Shown piece by piece: positions 22,740-32,216 of a DNA stretch of 64,000 nt (position 1 is its first letter; each line of letters opens with the position of its first letter). The DNA is from Megaleporinus macrocephalus (lineage: Eukaryota; Chordata; Actinopteri; Characiformes; Anostomidae): assembly GCA_021613375.1 (NCBI GenBank), contig CM038709.1, forward strand, positions 41,634,656 through 41,698,655, in the 5' to 3' direction. The notes beneath the pieces were generated by a model. It saw only the letters and a program-made list of their open reading frames with translations, was not told where the DNA came from and did no database searches. A program made the translations under genes and the position numbers.

Positions 22740-23075
22740 TATGTTCTGATTCCAAAACCATGGGCTTTAATATGGAGTTCCCTTTTCCTGCTCTAACAGT
22801 CTCCACTGTCCTCTAACCACTCTTCCACTAGGTTTCGGCTGCAGGGAGTCCATTTAGCCAGAAGAGCATTAGTGAGGTTGGGCATAGATGTTTGGCGATA
22901 CAGCCTGACTTGTAGGTGATACTCCAGTTCATCCCAGAGGTGCTGGATGAGGTTAAGGTTAGAGGTCTCTGCAGGCTGGGCAACAGAAAACCATTTCTTC
23001 ATGGTCCTCGCTTTGTCCACAGGGGAAGTTGGAGGGTGGGGTTGTTATTGTCATGATGAAAGAGAATTTGGGATT
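22740..23075 (-). pseudogene. Tc1-like transposase relic, C-terminal part (minus strand)
   Basis: The minus-strand frame ending near 22793 reads LNLIQHLWDELEYHLQVRL, then LTNALLAKW. This matches the end of Tc1 transposases (xPIEHLWDELE), but the third catalytic Glu is Gln. The DNA before it (AAAACCATGGGCTTTAATAT near 22755) matches the end of a common otophysan Tc1-like element as I know it. The element continues after the insertion at 23076-23297. Confidence 0.75.
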
Positions 23076-23297
23076 TAGAATTTCTCTTTGCACACAGAGG
23101 AATTAGATTTTACTCAATATACACACACACTAGGGGGCAGTGAGCACACTTGCCCAGAGAATTGGTCAGCCCTATCCACAGTGCCAGGGGAGCAGTTGGG
23201 GGTTAGGTGTCTTGCTTAAGGGCACTTTAACCATGTCCAGTCGGTTCCTGGGATCAAACCAGTCACTGGTTCCCTACCTTCCAAGAACAGGACCTTT
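23076..23297 (+). repeat. Teleost GCAGTTGGGGGTTAGGTG-type repeat (family I), copy 1
   Basis: TTTGCACACAGAGGAATTAG, CACACACTAGGGGGCAGTGA, then GGGAGCAGTTGGGGGTTAGG and CTTGCTTAAGGGCACTT. A second copy in the same orientation is at 52565-52790. This copy sits inside the Tc1 relic. Confidence 0.75.
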
Positions 23298-23425
23298 CTC
23301 CGAACTGCTGCCACAGCGTTCTTGAATCTGACTGTATGCCGTAGTATTCCCAAACCATGTAAAAAAGACTAATTATTCTTCCTCCACCAAACATTTAGAT
23401 GATACCATGTATCCACTAAACAAAG
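23298..23425 (-). pseudogene. Tc1-like relic, continuation after the inserted repeat
   Basis: CCGAACTGCTGCCACAGCG and CTTCCTCCACCAAACATTTA match the segment of the same Tc1-like element that should follow position 23075. The element was therefore split by the family I insertion. Confidence 0.55.
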
Positions 23426-23751
23426 ATTTATTGTTGTGCATTGTGCAATTTTTTTCTTAATACATGCTACATCATTTGGTGGTCTCGTGTTGTGAGCCTG
23501 TGTTGAGTATCACTTTATTCCTGAGCTTGTATGCACCAATTTACTGACAACGTTTGTCTCTGGCAATGGTCTTTAATCCTGCACAGCTCCAACAAATATC
23601 CAATGAGCTGAAGTTCCTCAGGACCTGGTTGACTAGCTGAAGCAAGTGTGGCAAAGTGGGCTTGGAACTAGGTTATGGAGAAAGGTAGCTTATACAGAAA
23701 GGACAAGCATAGGAGACCACTAGGTTATAGGAGGAGATCACATGACTATAC
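23426..23751. other. Unassigned DNA
   Basis: No recurring repeat or domain. Confidence 0.35.
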
Positions 23752-24016
23752 ATTGATCAGCCATAACATTAAACCACCTCCTTGTATCTACACACATTGT
23801 TCATTTTATCAGCTCTACACTTACAGACTGTAGTCTAACTTTGTTACCCTGATCTTCCATGGTCAGGACCCCCAAAGAACCACCACAAAGCAGATATTAT
23901 TTGGGTGGTGGGTCATTCTCAGCACTGCCGTGACACTGACGTGTGATGGTGGTGTGTTAGTGTGTGTTGTGCTGGTGCGAGTGGATCAGACACAGCAGCA
24001 AGAGCATTTGGCTAAT
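23752..24016 (+). repeat. Palindromic dispersed repeat (family B), copy 2
   Basis: Begins GATCAGCCATAACATTAAAC, then CACTTACAGACTGTAG, then GGTCATTCTCAGCACTGCCG, and is cut at ATCAGACACAGCAG. It is the half-palindrome of the copy at 34.2-36.0 kb and gives the outer end missing there. Confidence 0.85.
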
Positions 24017-24027
24017 TTGTCAGTTGC

Positions 24028-24266
24028 ATATTGTTACTGACCATAAAGAAACATGTACTGTATATCCAACTTTACAGAAGAGAAAAAAAATATTATTTAC
24101 TTATAATTTAATGTAAAGAGGTTTTATTCCAATTGATTTTGGAGCATTTCTATTGGTCCATGCATCAGGAAACTTTCACAGGATATAAGGAGCAGCTGTC
24201 ATGTTCAAGTGATACAGAAAAATAAAAGTCATCAAAACTGGAGACATACATAGACAGCTATGTATA
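24028..24266 (-). mobile_element. MITE family A, copy 3
   Basis: Reverse-complement copy: core ATTTCTATTGGTCCATGCAT near 24147, outer parts diverged. It lies 12 bp after the family B copy. Confidence 0.75.
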
Positions 24267-24302
24267 AATGTTCAGTTGGCAATACTTCTAATGTGTAAGT
24301 GT

Positions 24303-25706
24303 GTGATTCTTCAATTGCAGGCTCTTTTTGCATCTTAACTTTTGTAATTTTTATTTTTTTTAAATAATGCATTTCACTTGAATTCCATAATAAAATCACA
24401 CTGTTAGACTTAATTATATTTAATTTCTAAATAATTTAAAAGATACTGATGGTGAAATTGAAAACCTGTCATTACCATCAACAAATGTCATTGCCATCTT
24501 ATCAGGTTATGTGTTGGTAATGACGTGTTGCGGTAATGACAATTTTCACTTTTTTTAAGAAAAAAGCTAGCTAGGCCATGGATTTGCTAAAATTAGTTAA
24601 CAGCTAGTACTATATGCACTTTAAATACACATAAATAAATGTGTAAATGTAATGTTTAGTTGTAAATAAATAAATAATGTGTAAATGTAATGTTTAGTTG
24701 TAAATAAATAAATAAATAATGTGTAAATGTAATGTTTAGTTATAAATAAATAAATAATGTGTAAATGTAATGTTTAGTTGTAAATAAATAAATAATGTGT
24801 AAATGTAATGTTTAGTTGTAAATAAATAAATAATGAGTAAATGTAATTTTTAGTTGTAAATAAAAAATAATGTGTAAATGTAATTTTAGTTGTAAATAAA
24901 TAAATAATGTGTAAATGTAATGTTTTGTTATAAATAAATAAATAATGTGTAAATGTAATTTTTAGTTGTAAATAAATAAATAATGTGTAAATGTAATGTT
25001 TTGTTATAAATAAATAAATAATGTGTAAATGTAATTTTTAGTTGTAAATAAATAAATAATGAGTAAATGTAATGTTTAGTTGTAAATAAATAAATAATGT
25101 GTAAATGTAATGTTTTGTTATAAAGTACTGTCGTACTGATGTAAACGGTAATGACTCTGAATAAATGTACTATATGATCAGGAGCAATGCACGATTCAGT
25201 TACTCCCATTTACACACATTAACATGTCACTCCTCACTCATGGCTGACATGTGCTCCTTTGTGAGTCTTTGTTTCCATGGTTACAACATAAACAAGTACT
25301 ACCTTCAAATACTTCCCTGCAGAAGTCATACACAGTTGCGGTAATGACGATAATGTTGGGGATGATAATATATTGCTCAAAAATATGCATGGGTACAAAT
25401 ATAAAACTAAACAGTACATTTAGTTTCTTTTTAAGTTTTTACGAAATTCATATTGTGATCTTTTTCATAAATTGATCACTTTTTAGTATTTTATTGGGGC
25501 CCAGATGTTTTAAAGTCTGGGTTGGAGACAAGGCCAAAGTAGGAAAATATTGATGTTTAAATCTTTATAAAAAATGGAAATCATAATTATTTTGGTGATA
25601 CAAAGATTGATCTTTTTAATACGTAAAATGTTAGTTTTGTATTAAAGTAATTTTAACACAAATTTATAACCTAGGGACCTAAAAGTTCCCCTAATTGAAG
25701 AATCAC
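24303..25706. mobile_element. 1.4 kb element with inverted ends and GGTAATGAC motifs
   Basis: Left end TGTGATTCTTCAATTGCAGG. Right end, inverted, GGGTGATTCTTCAATTAGGG. These share the core GTGATTCTTCAATT. Inside, both subterminal regions carry GGTAATGAC or its complement (near 24471, 24515, 24532, 25147 and 25339), like transposase-binding subterminal repeats. The centre (24636-25125) is a minisatellite. No transposase frame is seen, so it is non-autonomous. The superfamily is unknown. Confidence 0.7.
24636..25125. repeat. ~38 bp A/T-rich minisatellite, about 12-13 copies
   Basis: The unit AATGTGTAAATGTAATGTTT + AGTTGTAAATAAATAAAT varies in the number of AAAT steps and in TTTAGTTG versus TTTTGTTA. 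The minus-strand frame with repeated HIIYLFTTK is an artefact. Confidence 0.95.
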
Positions 25707-26480
25707 CCAAGTACATTTAACAGCGCTCTCTTTTCTCTAAATTGCTGGTCCTCCTTAAATAGTTTGGTAATCGCTTTAATTTATTTATTTTATTTGCCAT
25801 TTGGACTATAATTTGACATCTGAAATCTCTTCTCAGTGTTTCAGTGATGCTTTGGCAGTGCTACCTCTCATTACCCTCGTCCCAGTAAAGCTCCCTGAGC
25901 TGACCTGGACTGTGCGGAGCGTGGAGACGGACGAAGATGGAGAGAGAAATGGACTGATGACAGATGAGTTTCCATTCCGTGATGCCGTCCTTGCTGCGCT
26001 TAAAGGAGGCCTCCAATGGGCGAATACGATCACATGGAGAGAGTGAAACACCAAGAGGAGTAAGCCCGTATGTGTGTGCGGCCACATGCTCATATGTCAC
26101 TTGTTAAGAACATATGTATTTCATCAGAGCCATTTCCACATTAAACTGCAGCGATCAGGTTATAAGAGAGAACGCGCCGGATCATATTTGAAGGGCTGCC
26201 CTCGTAATGTAGAACGAATAAGACAGAGCTTCAGATGATGGACCCAACCTGGCCAGATCTTTAGAGCCATAGTAATGCATAGTACAGTAATGCAGTAGTA
26301 GTGCAATGATTATTTGGTGAATTATTATTTTATGGATTACATTATGGATAGCCCACACATGATAGATGAGCTAAAATTATTAATTGGTTTAGGACCAGGA
26401 GAGTAGGACCAGGGTTGGATTTAGGAGCAGGGATTGGTTAGATCTACTTTCTGGGTTAAAGTTTGCAGTGGGTGTTTTGG
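25707..26480. other. Unique DNA; candidate regulatory or exon-like block 25840-26260
   Basis: The block is GC-richer than its flanks. A plus frame of 81 codons (25801-26046) and minus frames overlap, with no domain, no signal peptide and no clear splice sites. I cannot call a gene. Confidence 0.3.
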
Positions 26481-26504
26481 AATATCCACCATCCCGTAAT
26501 GTTT

Positions 26505-27140
26505 ATGGGATGTTTTGAAATATCCGCCACTCTAGAAACAACAAACACTGGACTCAAGCATCCTCAGATCTCCCCTAAGATAAGGAAGTACAGCGATTCC
26601 TCATTTGTCCTCCTCCACACTGTTGGGTGGAACTTCTCACAGCTCATGGTGTTCACCATTGCACCACTGGGGTTGGCGGCAACCACACAGTCCTTGCTGC
26701 TCATCTACACCGTGCTCCATCCATGGATTCGGTTTTGTCTTCTTTCAGTTTGTGGTACTGCCATTCCTCTCCAAACCGTTAGGCGGTGGCATCCCACTTC
26801 TGACACCAGTATGGAGTTGCCATGAAATGTTTTGGAATATCTGCCATCCTAGACACAACGAACAATGGACCCAAGCATCCCCAGACCTCTCTTAAGATAC
26901 TGAAGTACAGCGATTCCTCATTAGTCCTCCTCACCATTGCTGGGAGGAACTTCTCACAGCTCATGGTGTTCACCATTGCACCACTGGGGTTGGCGGCAAC
27001 CACACAGTCCTTGCTGCTCATCTACACCATACTCCTTCCATGGACTCGGTTTTGTTTTCTTTCAGTTTGTGCTACTGCCATTCCTCTCCAGACTGTTAGA
27101 AGGTGGCATCCCACTTCTGACACCAGTATGGAGTTGTCAT
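26505..27140. repeat. Tandem duplication, unit ~317 bp, 2 copies
   Basis: CTTCTCACAGCTCATGGTGT occurs at 26633 and 26950, and TGACACCAGTATGGAGTTG at 26801 and 27119 (317-318 bp apart). The halves are about 90% alike. Open frames of about 80-120 codons exist on both strands (for example FSQLMVFTIAPLGLAATTQS, twice). I recognise no domain. It may derive from an old coding or retro-element sequence. Confidence 0.9.
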
Positions 27141-27234
27141 AGGTGGAGAAGACATGGGAAACATAACACTGCCCATGGCCACATGAGTCCACAGCCCCAT
27201 AGAATAAGGCAGTAGGACTGTACAATATAAAATA

Positions 27235-27400
27235 TTCTTTATATTTATGTATGCATTCATTCATTTTCCAAATCTCTTATCCTTCAGGGTAGGGAAGGGA
27301 GAGGGGGGGTGGTCTAGTGTTGTGCTTAAGTCTGTCCCAGCACTGGGTGGAAGGCAGGAAACACTCTGGACAGGCCACCAGTCCATCACAGATGTTAATT
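27235..27400 (+). repeat. Teleost dispersed repeat (family J), copy 2
   Basis: CATTCATTCATTTTCCAAAT, then GGTGGTCTAG, then GGACAGGCCACCAGTCCATC. Diverged relative of 19757-19900. Confidence 0.65.
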
Positions 27401-27544
27401 TTAGAAATAATTATGAAAATAATCATAACTGTAATTTACTATTGTATGAACCTTTAGCCTAACGATTGAGAACCTCTGCACTGAATTGAGGGAAAGAGTT
27501 AATAACTCGGTAGTGGTAAACAGTAAAGAGATGCAAATATTGTT

Positions 27545-28345
27545 GCTGACCACTACACCACCATGCTAACCACTACACCACTATTCTAACCACTACAGCA
27601 CCATACTAACCACTACACCACCATACTAACCACTACACCACTATTCTAACCACTACAGCACCATACTAACCACTACACCACCATACTAACCACTACACCA
27701 CTATTCTAACCACTACAGCACCATACTAACCACTACACCACCATACTAACCACTACACCACCATGCTAACCACTACACCACTATACTAACCATTACACCA
27801 CTGTACTAGCCACTACACCACCGTGCTGACCACTACACCACCATACTAACCACTACACCACCGTGCTGACCACTACACCACCGTACTGACCACTACACCA
27901 CCGTACTGACCACTACACCACCATACTAACCACTACACCACCATACTAACCACTACACCACCATACTAACCACTACACCACCGTACTAACCACTACACCA
28001 CCGTACTAACCACTACACCACCTTACTAACCACTACACCACCGTACTAACCACTACACCACCGTACTAACCACTACACCACCATACTAACTACTACACCA
28101 CCATACTAGCCACTACACCACCGTACTAACCACTACACCACCATACTAACCACTACACCACCATACTAACCACTACACCACCGTACTGACCACTACACCA
28201 CCATACTAGCCACTACACCACCGTACTAACCACTACACCACCATACTAACCACTACACCACCATACTAACCACTACACCACCATACTAACCACTACACCA
28301 CCATACTAGCCACTACACCACCGTACTAACCACTACACCACCATG
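27545..28345. repeat. 20 bp minisatellite, about 40 copies
   Basis: The unit is CACTACACCACCATACTAAC with substitutions (CCGTACTGAC, CTATTCTAAC, ACAGCACC). Every copy is exactly 20 bp from 27547 to 28340, with no insertion or deletion. A 60 bp higher-order period (CTATTCTAAC, then CAGCACCATACTAAC, then CACCACCATACTAAC) is repeated three times at the left. Confidence 0.97.
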
Positions 28346-28775
28346 CCACCTTTGATTCAATATCACTAAAATCAAGACCTTTACAGTGCATTGATGCAAT
28401 GTATATGCCGTTAATACCCATATCTTCCATTATCTTTGATGCCAGCATTATTTCTTTTGTCTCTCGCCCTCTGAAAGCACCTCCAGAGGAATGATTAGCG
28501 CGTAACCGCAGCGCACAGACGCCCATAAAGTCCAGTGTTAAAACTCAAAGAGACAGCACGATGCATTTATTCATCAAGCGCATTCAATCTCATTCCACTG
28601 ACAATTAAAATAACCCCAATTACCATAGTGCGGACATCGGCCGATCGATATCAGCTGCCTATCATTTCATCCTCTCTCTCTCTCTTCCTGTTCTCCATTA
28701 CGTAGGAACCTTTTTATTCACCCTTTTAAAGTTTCAGGTTTTTGCCTCGCAACTTCAGAATCCAATTATTTTCCT
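28346..28775. other. Candidate conserved non-coding block
   Basis: Non-repetitive, with AATGATTAGCGCGTAACCGC near 28489, GCATTTATTCATCAAGCGCA near 28563 and CAATTACCATAGTGCGGACA near 28618. Such homeobox-site-like composition is typical of developmental enhancers. No exon features. Confidence 0.35.
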
Positions 28776-28786
28776 CTGGTCCCACA

Positions 28787-28822
<36 letters not shown>

Positions 28823-28862
28823 TGTGTGATTGTGTGTGTGTAGTGTTTATCTGTGTGTGTGA
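28787..28862. repeat. (TG)n(AG)n(TG)n compound microsatellite
   Basis: TG run, AG run, then interrupted TG run. Confidence 0.95.
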
Positions 28863-29015
28863 TGTCTCTCACATTTTTGATGTCACTGTTTTGATGGACA
28901 GGCCCGGGCGAATACCTAGCCTGAGAATACAGTCCGCTGTGTCTGCTTTCATGTGTTTTTGTATATTTTCAGAACATTTTCATCACCAGAGAACAGCAGG
29001 TTTGTAAAGCCCATT

Positions 29016-29037
29016 ACTATATATATATATATATATT
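29016..29037. repeat. (TA)n microsatellite
   Basis: About 11 TA units. Confidence 0.95.
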
Positions 29038-29095
29038 TCTGACAACATATAGAATATTTTACCATATATATAGTATAGTATAGCATATTCTCTAT

Positions 29096-30247
29096 TGACA
29101 GTTTAGCTGTACACAGGTAGGTGAAGGTAGTGTTATAGTTTACCTGTACACAGGTAGGTGAAGGTGGTGTTACAGTTTATCTGTACACAGGTAGGTGAAG
29201 GTAGTGTTACAGTTTATATGTACACAGGTAGGTGAAGGGAGTGTTACAGTTTACCTCTACACAGGTAAGTGAAGGTAGTGTTACAGTTTATATGTACACA
29301 GGTAGGTGAAGGTAGTGTTACAGTTTACCTGTACACAGGTAGGTGAAGGTAGTGTTACAGTTTATCTGTACACAGGTAGGTGAAGGTAGTGTTACAGTTT
29401 ATATGTACACAGGTAGGTGAAGGGAGTGTTACAGTTTACCTCTACACAGGTAGGTGAAGGTAGTGTTACAGTTTATATGTACACAGGTAGGTGAAGGTAG
29501 TGTTACAGTTTACCTGTACACAGGTAGGTGAAGGTAGTGTTACAGTTTATCTGTACACAGGTAGGTGAAGGTAGTGTTACAGTTTATCTGTACACAGGTA
29601 GGTGAAGGTGGTGTTACAGTTTATCTGTACACAGGTAGGTGAAGGTAGTGTTACAGTTTATATGTACACAGGTAGGTGAAGGGAGTGTTACAGTTTACCT
29701 CTACACAGGTAGGTGAAGGTAGTGTTACAGTTTATATGTACACAGGTAGGTGAAGGTAGTGTTACAGTTTACCTGTACACAGGTAGGTGAAGGTAGTGTT
29801 ACAGTTTATCTGTACACAGGTAGGTGAAGGTAGTGTTACAGTTTATATGTACACAGGTAGGTGAAGGGAGTGTTATAGTTTACCTCTACACAGGTAGGTG
29901 AAGGTAGTGTTACAGTTTATATGTACACAGGTAGGTGAAGGTAGTGTTACAGTTTACCTGTACACAGGTAGGTGAAGGTAGTGTTACAGTTTATCTGTAC
30001 ACAGGTAGGTGAAGGTAGTGTTACAGTTTATCTGTACACAGGTAGGTGAAGGTGGTGTTACAGTTTATCTGTACACAGGTAGGTGAAGGTAGTGTTACAG
30101 TTTATATGTACACAGGTAGGTGAAGGGAGTGTTACAGTTTACCTCTACACAGGTAGGTGAAGGTAGTGTTACAGTTTATATGTACACAGGTAGGTGAAGG
30201 TAGTGTTACAGTTTACCTGTACACAGGTTGGTGAAGGTAGTGTTACA
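29096..30247. repeat. 37 bp minisatellite, 31 copies, 12-unit higher-order period
   Basis: The unit starts GTTTATCTGTACACAGGTAG and continues GTGAAGGTAGTGTTACA. Starts fall every 37 bp from 29101 with no indel. Variant units (ATATGT+GGGAG, ACCTCT, ATATGT, ACCTGT, ATCTGT) follow a fixed 5-unit order that alternates with a 7-unit version, giving a 444 bp higher-order unit (29212, 29656, 30100). The last copy ends at a GGGCCCAGAATTTGC repeat. Confidence 0.97.
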
Positions 30248-30343
30248 GGGCCCAGAATTTGCTGCTACGCCTCTGGATATAACATTATAAAGCCTAATTA
30301 AAAAAGCTTGTAGGTAATTGCCATTATGTCTGTTACATATTAC

Positions 30344-30370
30344 TATTATTATTATTATTATTATTATTAA
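30344..30370. repeat. (ATT)n microsatellite
   Basis: About 9 ATT units. Confidence 0.95.
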
Positions 30371-30459
30371 TTACTTGATGATCCAGTACCAGACAGAGCA
30401 AGAATGATTAAGTACAAACTATTATGACAATGCATAAAAACAAACCTATGAGTATGTGT

Positions 30460-30960
30460 GTGTGCGTGTGATTGCACATGCAGCCTATTTCTCCATCGCA
30501 GCCACGGAAAGCCAGAGATAACTGTGGCCTGCGAGTCTCAGCTGGTGCATTAGGAGCCAGTTGTAGGCTTGTGGGACGCGTAAATAAATGGATCAATAGG
30601 GGCTGCATTAACCCAAAACATCAGTCTAACAAGCTCCCCGCTAAAAAAGCCATTGCCATAATGAAACTATTATGTGTTGCAGTTTTCTCTAATGCGGCTA
30701 ATGGCGAATGGTCCACAAAGGGCAGAAACCACATTAAAATCCTTTCGAACCTGCTGTTAATTGGTCCAGGCTTGCAATCAGATCAGGCCAATTCATCCCC
30801 TGCCGTCTAAACCCAACGGTCTGAAACAGTAGCCACTGCGCCGCTGCATGTGGCCGTTTTTAGTGCCTCCGACAAACGCATTTTTGTGCCCCAGACCATG
30901 ACAAGGTAAAATTCCACTTTAGGTGAGATGCCCTTGAGGGGGAACCTCAGGGGGAACCAG
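30460..30960. other. Candidate conserved non-coding block
   Basis: High-complexity sequence with CGTAAATAAATGGATCAATA near 30579, GCTAATGGCGAATGG near 30698 and CTGTTAATTGGTCCAGGC near 30753. The frame at 30472-30810 (112 codons) lacks a domain. The word composition suits an enhancer better than an exon. Confidence 0.35.
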
Positions 30961-31234
30961 CCTGATGGGCCATTTGCAGAGAATGAAGAAGATGCAGAAG
31001 GTTAGCAGTCGTACCAACTTTAGATACAGCTAGGCGTTAACGATGTAGCCTGTCACATACGGCAATGTAGACTCAAAGCAGTGCTATATTACCACCCATC
31101 CAAGCATTGGCCCTATCATCAGGAGTCAGAAACTCCAGCTGGGGTCCCTGATAGCATGCTTGCCCTCACTCTCTCTGGGTCTCTGGGTTTCTCACCATCG
31201 TTCAGTGCAATACTACTCCACATATTAGTTCAGG
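30961..31234. other. Unique DNA, nothing recognised
   Basis: No repeat or domain. Confidence 0.35.
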
Positions 31235-31837
31235 CTCAAGTTCAAGAGGCTTTTATTGTCAATTCAGATGCACAAAAGTACACTGTGAAAAGAAACAGCA
31301 CTCCTCCAGGACCCTGGAGCAACACAAACACAAGAGCAACACAAAATAACATACAGAGTGCAGATAATACAGTCCAGTAAGAATGAATGCCAAAACAGGA
31401 CACAGAGAGTACACAATAGTGAGAACGTGTGGAGTTTTGCAAGAAAAGGAGGTAACATATCATGACATATAAGCAGGTGGCCTAGCATATGTACATATAG
31501 GACTCACTGAGGTAGCAGTTATAGCAATAGTAACAGTTAACAGAGTATTTTAAGAGCATTCTAGCAGAGGAAAAATGCAAGTAAATCAGATGTAGGAATT
31601 ATATTAAGTGCAGTATCTCATTATAAAGTATAATATAATATTTGAATACAGTATCTCAGGCATTAATTTTGAATTGCAGAAGCATTTTGTTTCAGTTTCT
31701 GGAAGTTATGGAATCTGATGGCTTGTGGAAGGAAACTATAGGACAGTCTGACTGTGAAGGCCTGAATGCCACATTACCTTCTTCCAAACGGTAGGAGAGA
31801 GAACAATTTGGATGGCTGGTATTGTGTTACACAATGA
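31235..31837 (+). repeat. LINE-like dispersed repeat (family H), left part
   Basis: AGGCTTTTATTGTCAATTCA, then GTACACTGTGAAAAGAAACA, GCACTCCTCCAGGACCCTGG, and later ATCTGATGGCTTGTGGAAGG with AGACAGTCTGACTG-like text. I know this order as a common teleost retroposon tail. It resumes at about 31996 after an inserted repeat. Confidence 0.65.
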
Positions 31838-31995
31838 TTTACACTGCTGCCCTCCATGCTGTAGACTAGGGTTTGATTCCTCACCTGGGCAACCACCTTA
31901 CACTACACCAATAGCAAGACTCCTAACACTACCTTCACCTACCTGTGTACATGTGAGCTGTATGTCTTTTGGGATAACAGTGTCTACCAAATGTC
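31838..31995 (+). repeat. SINE-like dispersed repeat inserted in family H
   Basis: GTAGACTAGGGTTTGATTCC, then CCTAACACTACCTTCACCTA, CCTGTGTACATG, and GATAACAGTGTCTACCAAAT. The first part resembles a box-B-like GGTTTGATTCC and the last a well-known fish repeat tail (GATAAxxGxxTCTxCCAAATG). Positions 31923-31961 match the reverse complement of the 37 bp minisatellite unit. Confidence 0.6.
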
Positions 31996-32216
31996 ATGAG
32001 GGGAATCTGAGGTCACTTTGATCCTGGTGGCTTTATCAGACACAGCATGTGGTGTCAGGGTCCATGACGGAGAGTCCTCAGAGATGTTCTCAGATGTCCT
32101 CACTATTCATGGAAGAGTCTCGTGCTCAGAAACAGTACAGTTCTCAAACCTGTCCATGACACAGCTGCTCAGGATGCTCTCCGAAGCTTCTCTGTGGAGG
32201 GTGGTAAGAATCAGTT
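31996..32216 (+). repeat. LINE-like dispersed repeat (family H), right part
   Basis: CACAGCATGTGGTGTCAGGG, AGATGTCCTCACTATTCATG and CAGCTGCTCAGGATGCTCTC continue the order expected after 31837 in this repeat class. Confidence 0.5.

Noticed and set aside
25801..26046. 81-codon plus frame as a small gene
   Set aside because: No domain, no signal peptide and overlapping minus frames of similar length; left as a possible regulatory block.
27545..28345. CRISPR-like regular repeat array
   Set aside because: Units are contiguous with no spacers, in a vertebrate-type genome; it is a minisatellite.
29096..30247. CRISPR-like regular repeat array
   Set aside because: 37 bp units are contiguous, without unique spacers.
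31860..31880. tRNA gene (box-B-like GGTTTGATTCC)
   Set aside because: No cloverleaf or box A at the proper distance; it fits a SINE-like or dispersed repeat.
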